This document shows positions 56,310 to 64,000 of a stretch of 64,000 nt of DNA, in pieces. Source of the DNA: Hermatobates lingyangjiaoensis. Lineage: Eukaryota; Arthropoda; Insecta; Hemiptera; Hermatobatidae. The notes beneath the pieces are model-generated. The model saw only the letters and a program-made list of their open reading frames with translations, was not told the DNA's origin and made no database searches. How positions within the stretch are numbered: the stretch's first letter is position 1; each line of letters begins with the position of its first letter. The stretch lies in assembly GCA_026182355.1 (NCBI GenBank), contig JAPFBL010000068.1:1612001-1676000 (forward strand). The letters run 5' to 3'. The position numbers and the translations under genes were made by a program.

Positions 56310-56600
56310 TGAACCGTCAGAAAGTGGAAACGTAGTGTAATTTAAAATTCTCTCTGACTGATTAGTGGAGTAATGGTACGGCTCGTTTAGAAAATGTCGT
56401 TATTCGATTTAAAGTTTGGTCCGGGAGAGGAAGGAAGGGAGGTATAAATATGAGAGAAATGATTGTTGCGGTAAAGTCAGAGAAAAGTTTTGTCTTTAAG
56501 GATGATTATTGCTGGAAAGGAAGGAAGCCGAGCCGAGCAACGGAAGCCCTAAAGCTAAAGCGGCTAGAAGAGAAACTGCAGTAACAAAAAACACCTCAAA
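56310..56600. promoter_or_regulatory. Non-repetitive island after the satellite
   Basis: Includes CTGACTGATTAGTGGAGTAATGG and purine-rich blocks (GGGAGAGGAAGGAAGGGAGG). No frame or repeat relative. Weak candidate regulatory DNA. Confidence 0.22.
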
Positions 56601-58305
56601 CAATAACCCATTACTCTTCGGTATTTAATGCACTTATCGGAATAAAAACTTTTTTAACTACTGGAATATTCCTTAAAAGAGAAAAATAAATGCAAAACAA
56701 ATTCATAAAGTTAAAAAAAAGCAGTAATTAATTTTGAAAGACAGAAAGAAATTATTATTCCTTAAAAACTGCTAACTTAATAGTACAAATTAATATCTTT
56801 TATTAATTCTTCTGAAGATAATTTCTTTAAATAATAATATTAATTGTAAAATTTACCCACAATTTATTATATCTTTATAAATTAAGGATCAAAATAATTT
56901 TATTATTCTAATTGGGAACTATTATACGAGTATATAGTATATGATCCTACTCTATAGAAGATCTTTGAGAAATATACTGGAATCTGAGGTACGATGATAT
57001 TTTGTTCTTTTAATGTATATAACAACTCTTGTGTTTGTAACAAACTTTTGAGTTATATTAGGTGAGCTTGCTCCAATTATAATAGTGCATTTAATACTCT
57101 CTTAGGTGGCAACAACTTTATGAGATTTGTAACTCACTGGAGTATTCTACTCCAATAATGCATCTGAAAACTTCAGGGTACTTGCAACCTCATTACATAT
57201 TATGGTACATATATATTCCATGTACCAATGAGAAACTGAAACTTACCAATTATATGTGTAGCGTAAACATCACGAATGTGAATCGTGCTCAGAGCTCTAC
57301 AAAGATCCTATAAGTCCATTTAACAGCTATAGGTCGTCATTTTTGTTAAAAGTAAATAAGAACTTTCCTTTAGAATAAGGCCATGGAATTGACTCTTTAC
57401 GCTGCTTAGGTAGCGCTCCACTGTCAAACCTCAAAACAGGTCGCCGTATATCATTTAGTATACCACTATAATTCAGGTATATAACAGATTAGTAATAATG
57501 TTATGCATTTAGTTAGAAATTATTTGGAGTGGTCTGACAAACTTCCCTATTAACAATAATCAACCCATTATCAGAAATTATAGAAAAATCAATTCAGTCA
57601 GTAAATTTATTTTAACATGGTTGACATTATAATTTTGCAAATATAATTATTATAAGTAAAAATATGATTGGTTCTTTGTTTAAAAGAGTCGAACACTCGG
57701 GTTGTGTGTTGTTTGAATGATATTGTTTCTTAGTAAAAACAAACAGCTTAAGTGAACATAACTTAAATAGGCAATAATTGAACCAAATAGTAATGATAAT
57801 TAATAGAAAAGATTGTAATAATCATAGAAATGTATTTTAAATCGCATAATTAAATGGAATAAGAGGTAAGAATAGCACCACAACATCATCTCAAGTTTAG
57901 GTTTAAGACTTGAAATTGACAAAATACTCAAAGAACCTGTCGGGCTATTCTTCAGTTTCTTAAGAGATTTAGGATTTATTTGACAGGGATTAGTCAAAAA
58001 AAAAATGGGAGATGGAAGATTTTCTCGAGAAATCAGCATCAGAGGGTGGACTTTGTCAGTCCCTAAGAAAATAAAAACAGAATAGCATCAATTATATGAA
58101 TAGTTATCAAATTGCTTCAGTTAATAGTCTATAAACGTAAATTATTTACTTGTTTGTTGATTATTACTCTTATTTAAAAATGAAGTGTCATAGAGTAAAT
58201 AACTTCTGTAGACCTCTATATATTTCATTCTTTCAAGAAAGCAAATCTAGCATACAACTACAGGTAAACCCCATTGTTGTCCTTTATAGTGGTTTGTAGT
58301 TTTAT
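56600..58305. other. No recognisable feature
   Basis: AT-rich DNA. A half end motif GGAGTGGTCTGACAAAC near 57524 may belong to the 9.4-kb element family. Confidence 0.45.
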
Positions 58306-58312
58306 ACAATAA

Positions 58313-58360
58313 CAAAAATCTGGAATGTTCTCAACTTTGCTATAAGAAAACATCCTATCA
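58313..58360 (+). repeat. Dispersed end motif of the 9.4-kb element family
   Basis: AATCTGGAATGTTCTCAACT then TTGCTATAAGAAA resembles 31405-31440. Confidence 0.55.
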
Positions 58361-59545
58361 AACTTGTTGGCAACTATTTAATTTTTTGTTTTATTTAATA
58401 TGTCTATATATATATTTTAATCAATATTTCTCAATAAGCTCACTCGTGGCTATAATAATTTTATTGGTTATAAGAAATGTGAAATCGTTGATCAATCTGC
58501 AATGTTATTAAAATTATGAAATTGAGGGCCTGAATCTCATAGGACTCGTATGCTCTGTGGGTAAAACGCCTCTTCATTATTAAACATACAGAAGTATCCC
58601 TCACTTCTACAGTTTTAGGTATGATTGGACGAAATCTTTATCCTCTTCACGATAAAACTCGAAGTACTATTTCATAAACAACTCAGACTAATAATACAGA
58701 AGCATCAGAAACGTTAAAACATAAATCAATTCCAAGACTATTACAAAAAAACACAACCTGATAGAGGACTTTAAACCACTGATATCGGAGAAGAGACAAG
58801 ATAGTGGTGACTATGACACAAGGAACAATAAATTAAAAATCTTAATAAATCAAGAAAAAGTTAGAAATAAATTAAAACATCTTAAAAATATTGCTGATAA
58901 GTGAATAAAACTAGTATTTAGTAGACAATCAGTAATCAAATAAAGTAGAATAACAATATCGATAGACAGATAAGATATCTCTACTTAGAACCAGTCAGTT
59001 ATCAGCTAGTTGTCTCTCTGAGAAAATGGAAATTATTCCAAAAGCCCTTGAGTGAAGAGGAAATTGCATACTAAGATGGTTTATAATAATTTAAATTGTT
59101 TGTGACCAAATTGTTTTAATTATTATCAAAGCTTTTATTTTTATTCTAAACTTACTATCCACTTGAAGTAGAAGGAATTGTTTAACTATTGCGAATTAGT
59201 TGCAAAGCGATACGGAAAGAAAGTAAAAAGGTTGTTAAAAGCTGAACAGTTCGGACAGATAGCCTGGGTAAAGGTTGAAAGTTTCCTCCAGAGTTCGCTA
59301 CCTGAATGCGAACAACTACTTGGGCATTCACAGTACATCTTCTCGGTGGGGTGAACGTGAGGGATTGATCCTTTACGCCTCTTTGCATATGTAATCTAAT
59401 CGGTCTCTTAAACATTCCTTATATTTCAAAATAGTGCTTTAATATACATTTTTTTTTTGCTTGAATATTTTTTAAATCTTTCATTTATCTTCTACATGAA
59501 ATATAAAAAGTAATAAAAGTATTTTATGAGAGTCAAAATTTTGGT
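58361..59545. other. No recognisable gene
   Basis: Nothing supported. The 77-codon minus-strand frame (59182-59415) lies in a mildly GC-richer patch and matches no family. Confidence 0.45.
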
Positions 59546-59550
59546 ATCGA

Positions 59551-59996
59551 GTTTTCAACAAAAATACGCATTTTGAATTTCCTTGAGTCCGAAAAAAAGA
59601 TTTTACGAATTTCTCTCTCTCACTTTGTGTGTGTGCGCGCGTATACGTATATGAGAGAGAGAGAGAGGGAGAGAAGAAAATATCTCAAATACCAAAATAG
59701 ATGTTTCAAAAGTTCATTTTTAAGTCCCGGTCAGCCATAAGGTGGAACAGTAAGTTCAGCACTAATATTGCACTTTTTTTAGAAGTAGTTTATATAAAAT
59801 AAATTCGGGTTTTCGCTAATTAGTATAAATCTGAACACATTATATTGATAAAAAATATTGTATTTTGAATTGTCTTTGAAATGCTTTATTTCTTATCAAG
59901 TTTTCAACAAAAATACGCATTTTGAGTTTCCTTGAGTCCCAAAAATAGATTTTGCGAATTTTTCTCTCTCACTTTGTGTGTGTGCGCGTGTATACG

Positions 59997-60062
<66 letters not shown>
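59551..60062. repeat. Local duplication (349-bp offset) ending in (GA)n
   Basis: GTTTTCAACAAAAATACGCA at 59551 and 59900 starts two copies of about 120 bp that each end CTCACTTTGTGTGTGTGCGC...TATACGTATATGAGAGAG. The GA run is short in copy 1 (59654-59675) and long in copy 2 (60001-60062). Ser/Leu-rich minus-strand frames over the latter are artefacts. Confidence 0.9.
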
Positions 60063-60063
<1 letters not shown>

Positions 60064-60200
60064 AAGACTCTCCCTAAAACACACTTTTCCTTCATCAGTT
60101 CTTTTTTCTAACACAAGTTCCAAACTTTCGACCGGAAATTGAACTTTTTCATGGATATAAATAATACTATTAAATATGTATGAGACACTCACCCTTAGTT

Positions 60201-60245
60201 AATGCCTGAGGAAGAGCACTAAGTGTTTGAAACGCGTTGTTTATA
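60201..60245 (+). ncRNA. Hammerhead ribozyme candidate, family G
   Basis: CTGAGGA (60206-60212), stem II GCAC/GTGT, GAA (60229-60231), self-complementary ACGCGT (60232-60237), T (triplet GUU), then GTTTAT. The core is complete; stem I pairs only weakly (GC/GT). Confidence 0.6.
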
Positions 60246-60639
60246 CCATTAAATTTTTATATGTGGAGACCATTTCATTAGCTTTTTAAACAATATTAAA
60301 TATGTTTATGGAACTACATTACATTATTTTAAACTGACTGTTGGGAGGTTAAATTTATCAATCAATACCAGAGAAGCAAGAAATTATGCAATTATTAAAG
60401 AACTTGTTTTCATTTTTTCTTTTTTTTTTCATCGGCGTGTAATGGCTTCACTAAACCACTCCGTAAATTCTGCAGAAGACCCTCTCATAGCTACCCACTT
60501 TCTTATAGTTTATTGAAAGATGATCGTTGTTATCCTGCCCATAGTGATACTAAGAATGTAGACATCGTAACTGGTTAACTTCCCCTATCAACCTCCCCTA
60601 TGATTAGTTCATGAATGTTAACTTGATTAGTTTATGCAC

Positions 60640-60930
60640 TTCTGGTAACTCTGTTTATCGCTTATATTTGAATGTGATTCATTGTACGTATGCCACACTA
60701 CTAAGTTAATAGACCTCCAAATGAACGATAACAGGTCGTTCATTGGTCAGTACAGTAACTTGCCCATTTCATTTGTTCAACGGTATGTGAAGCCTTTACT
60801 TGTTCACCCTTCTGTATTCTTCATTCCTTTTCAAGTCGACGTGTTGCTGAAATTATTAAGAATCGTGAGTCCTCGGATACGTTTCTCAGACATTAGTCAG
60901 CCACTCAGACTGAGCCCTTCGTCTACCTGA
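60640..60930 (+). pseudogene. Possible PLE GIY-YIG remnant
   Basis: NSVYRLYLNVIHCTYATLL is followed, after a stop, by LQMNDNRSFIGQYSNLPISF. This resembles the PLE order SGVYxIxC...YVGQTSR, RMNEHRxxI, NLPIS. The catalytic Tyr-x-Gly is not convincingly present. It lies 400 bp downstream of the family G hammerhead. Tentative. Confidence 0.35.
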
Positions 60931-60999
60931 TGATGTCCGAAAATTCACAGTAGAGATTAAGGCGATGAGGGGATCACACTCCAAGAAGACTAATGAGTG

Positions 61000-62455
61000 C
61001 CTCCTCTCATGCACTTAGAGCTACCTGGGTGTTTGAGTTAGGGATCTCATTGAGGATTTAGATACAGAAGTACGGATAGCAATAGGCAGTTACTGCAATT
61101 CCCTGCAGCTGATTCTGTAAAGACAACTAAATGTGTGGTCTGGTTACTATTTTAGAAAACTCATATTGAGCAGAGTTTGTTGTGTTTGTGTATTAAAAAA
61201 GATTCTCTCTTCATAACCAACCGCTAAAGAGAAGTTGAATATAGCGATAGCACTGAATAGGTGACAAATAGATAATTTAAGAATAAACTCCTCCTAATCT
61301 TCTTAAGTGAGTAAGCTAAGAAATAAATATTAATAACAGAGTGAGGTAATGTAAACGACAATAAGCGCGGTGAAGTCAGGTGAAGTAAATGAAACAGACT
61401 TCTGTACCATACAGGTGTGCAGATTGTTGAACATCAGGTTAATAAAGACAGCGTTTTTATTATCAATTCATACCAATAGAAGTAATTGTCATTTTTTGAT
61501 AAGAATTAACATTTTTCCTTTTAAAGAAAGAAGTAGCAGAAGCTACCTAATGAAGCATGTTTAATGAATACTCTATCCATCCCAATAACCTGACAGAAAT
61601 ATTTCAAAACTCATTTCTGGTTACAATAAATGAGAATGACATCTGTCTCTTTTAAATGACATAATAATCAGCAAACGTTATTTCTCTCGTAAAAAAGCAG
61701 TCCCGGGTTACTTGCAAATACATGAGAGTGAAATATACATTAAAGAATAAATAAAATGCCCTTCAAGTTGTCCAAAGGATAAGAAATTGTTTTAGAAGGA
61801 ATAAAGCTAGGACATATTACTTTCTCATAAAGGATCATATTGGTATAAAAGAATATGGGAGAGCCGACCTTTTCTCCTGGTCTGCAGCATCTAATCTAAA
61901 CGGAATAGATATATACACTATTTTTCTTAATACTCAGTGGAAAAACTATAATGTTATTGCAAAATAAATGGAATGCACAATATGAAAGAGAAGTTGACAA
62001 GGGAATACTTTCCATCAGAAACAGCAAGAAAATGAAATATATGTCCGGAATATGTTGAAATATTAATAGCATTGTGCGGAATGGAATCTTATATATTTAA
62101 TCACCATCACTATCTTACCTGTATAATAGAATGGCAAAATATATATATATATCCCACTTCTCTAAAAATGCGTACAATTTTAAAGTAAAATATTTCTAAT
62201 GTTTATGACAACTAACATTGACAATATGCTAAAAAAAATCATGAAAGAAGGTGTACAAATTACAAATTTAAAGAACTACTACAAGTTGTACTTGAACATA
62301 TTTTATTATGAAAAGGAAAAATAAACAACTTAACGACTATGGGTGTGTACGTGTTAGAAACAGACGACAGATATACCATATGAAAAGACGTCACTACGAA
62401 ATATTGAGGATGCGGCATGCAATATCATCCGTGAAGCATACTGAGCAAATCATTT
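61000..62455. other. No recognisable gene
   Basis: AT-rich DNA with a short TA run near 62141. No family recognised. Confidence 0.45.
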
Positions 62456-62462
62456 ATGAATA

Positions 62463-62625
62463 TATATTGAACACGTGAAATAATCACGTGAAATAAAATC
62501 AATATCTAAACCACTCAGGTACGAGTAAGGCGCAGACAAAGACACCTCTTTTGCTTCACTTATTTTAGTTACATTTTTAATTTTCTTATTGTGGTTTAGA
62601 TAGTCATTATATATAACAATATTAT
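62463..62625. repeat. Remnants of family A terminal repeat
   Basis: AACACGTGAAATAATCACGTGAAAT at 62470 and TTATTGTGGTTTAGATAGTC at 62598 are the two ends of the family A terminus, with the hammerhead between them lost. Confidence 0.55.
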
Positions 62626-62639
62626 TTTTTTATACCAAA

Positions 62640-62730
62640 ATAATAATAACAGCAAAAAGTCAGGTTTTCTAAGGCTAGTCAAACGACAAACACGTTTCAT
62701 CGAGACTTTTGCTAAATTTGTATATCACCA
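62640..62730 (-). repeat. Decayed B-like hammerhead terminus
   Basis: The minus strand reads AAATTTAGCAAAAGTCTCGATGAAACGTGTTTGTCG. The GAAACGTG box is kept and the rest lost. Confidence 0.4.
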
Positions 62731-63540
62731 AAAAAAAAGGCTGTACAAAAAAAATCAAATAAACTCAAACCGTACAGAAAAAAATATGCATTAAAATATT
62801 ACCTCAAATGACATATATTATGAGACATATTGGAAATATCTCATGTTTCCAAAGTTATTAGAATTACATACCTTACTTATAAATACATTTTCAATAAACT
62901 AAAAATAGAAGAGAAAGAAATTTAAAATCAATAATATTGTAATTTACTTTGCTATGATTAGTAATCACTTTTTTTTTTATTGCATTTGTTGTTTGATTTG
63001 AAATATTAATACTCTCGGTTGATACTTGGTTTAGTTCACAATCTAGTGTTTTTCCGTTATTGAATTTGAAATTTAGTGTGTTTACTAATGATGGCATGGT
63101 CACACAATGCACATATACGTTTTTCCTTTTAATGAAATTTCTATGTTCTACTACCGACTATCTATGAACAAACATATCAGGGATTGAACAGATTTTTAGA
63201 TTAAAATAGAACTGATATTTGGTTTATTTATTGCATTTTCTTGTTCAACAAGTAGAATGTTACAACTGTAAATATTCCAGATTAAAAACTGAAAAATCTT
63301 CCAAAGTATGAAATATTCAAAACACTAAACAATAAACTGTTATATCAGAGGTATAAAATAAGATTGGGAATGGTTATTTTGAAACAACTGCCAGTATTAA
63401 CATGAACGTTATCTTAAGCCATGATAACAGGAAAATAAGTTAATTTTCATCGACACTAACTAACTAAAATTACACTAACTTATATATATATATAGTATCA
63501 TCAAGGAAACTATTCACAAAGGACAACAAATGTTTCAGTA
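62731..63540. other. No recognisable feature
   Basis: AT-rich DNA. A 73-codon minus-strand frame (62891-63112) resembles nothing known. Confidence 0.45.
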
Positions 63541-63548
63541 CTATAGGT

Positions 63549-63720
63549 TCACAGTAAATAGAAAAACAATCTTACAGTCTCTAATTATTGGTTTAACCGT
63601 CATTAGTAGAGAATAGGTAGGAACACCAACCGCACGTTCGAAGAGACGCTTGGAACCGTCGCTCCTGATGACGGTTAAACCAAAAATTAGAGACCGTAAG
63701 TGTGTTTTCCTATTTACTCT
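63549..63720. repeat. Inverted pair of family E termini
   Basis: The minus copy (63549-63620, CTTACAGTCTCTAATTATTG) and plus copy (63661-63720, CTCCTGATGACGGTTAAACC then AAAAATTAGAGACCGTAAG) are mirror images. The plus copy has the G12 of GAA mutated to A; the minus copy lost CTGANGA (CTAATGA). Confidence 0.75.
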
Positions 63721-63743
63721 GTGCCTATAGTTTATTCTAAAGC

Positions 63744-63745
<2 letters not shown>

Positions 63746-63782
<37 letters not shown>
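63746..63782 (+). repeat. (TA)n microsatellite
   Basis: Pure TA run exactly at the end of the PLE N-terminal block. Confidence 0.95.
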
Positions 63783-63785
<3 letters not shown>

Positions 63786-63929
63786 ATTAAAATAAGCAGC
63801 AGCTTCTGCATTGACCAGTTTCTTGTTGACACTCTCTAGTTTTTGTATCACTTTGCGGTGAGACTCTGGTAGCTTCCAAAGAAGGTTAGCAAAAGACATT
63901 AACACACACAATAAACATAGGTCAAACAC
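63783..63929 (-). pseudogene. PLE N-terminal block fragment
   Basis: The minus-strand open frame reads LMSFANLLWKLPESHRKVIQ then KLESVNKKLVNAEAAAYFNN, after which it runs into the TA array as Ile-Tyr repeats. This is the longest copy of the block in the window. The first codon of the open frame is GTG, so no true start is visible. Assignment to the PLE N-terminal region is from recurrence beside PLE termini. Confidence 0.6.
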
Positions 63930-64000
63930 GAAAAACTAAATTTTAATCACTGTTTTAATCACTAAATTAACAAACTAAATAAAAATACGTACAAGCTTTC

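Noticed and set aside
59896..60192. Ser/Leu-repeat proteins
   Set aside because: Translation of (GA)n; two frames give the same artefact.
63664..63700. Active family E hammerhead at the right end
   Set aside because: G12 of the GAA box is A in this copy, which should abolish cleavage.

Overview
This is a eukaryotic, almost certainly invertebrate-animal, non-coding window. It is strongly AT-rich, full of (TA)n, (GT)n and (GA)n microsatellites, and I find no host protein-coding gene, rRNA, true tRNA gene or CRISPR array. Species cannot be fixed from the sequence. Abundant Penelope-like retroelements (PLEs), a tRNA-derived SINE and a hAT transposon fit an invertebrate; a pentameric SINE tail of the TTAGG type is a weak hint of an arthropod.

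The dominant content is decayed PLE sequence. Reverse transcriptase (RT) pieces lie at 6400-6750, 16230-17001 and 41400-41838. GIY-YIG endonuclease pieces lie at 6900-7430 and 25647-27156, and possibly at 60640-60930. A conserved block that I place in the N-terminal part of the PLE protein recurs at 24930-25092, 27700-27785, 46470-46570, 47410-47643, 49090-49160 and 63783-63929. The most striking structure is a near-perfect 2.4-kb palindrome (25208-27597): two 5'-truncated PLE copies head to head, both keeping an intact RT-thumb plus GIY-YIG frame of identical protein sequence.

Around these fragments sit short terminal repeats that fold as minimal hammerhead ribozymes: CTGANGA, stem II, GAA, a short self-complementary stem III, one unpaired base, then the stem I return strand. 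At least six sequence families occur (A, B, D, E, F, G below) plus one with a consistently altered core (C). Many occur as inverted pairs embedded in (TA)n. PLE hammerheads are known as a class (Cervera and De la Peña); the density, diversity and inverted pairing here are what stand out.

Other mobile DNA: five SINE copies (14.2, 31.9, 36.1, 42.3 and 54.0 kb), three with target-site duplications; a 1,185-bp hAT derivative with perfect 15-bp TIRs and 8-bp TSD (34832-36016); an unclassified element with a tandemly duplicated 0.8-kb segment (9405-11849) whose end motif recurs elsewhere; and a short poly(A)-tailed retroinsertion (12939-13237). A 52-bp satellite of 13 units fills 55327-56006.

Between the repeats are islands of GC-richer, non-repetitive, non-coding DNA (about 3.9, 12.7, 15.8, 22.6, 28.6, 37.3, 38.6, 45.2, 51.6, 52.5 and 56.4 kb). 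Some carry good homeodomain-type sites, best at 3.9-4.1 kb (three Exd/Pbx-Hox-like sites and a palindromic CRE). The layout resembles a gene desert or large intron holding candidate cis-regulatory elements; that reading is inference.
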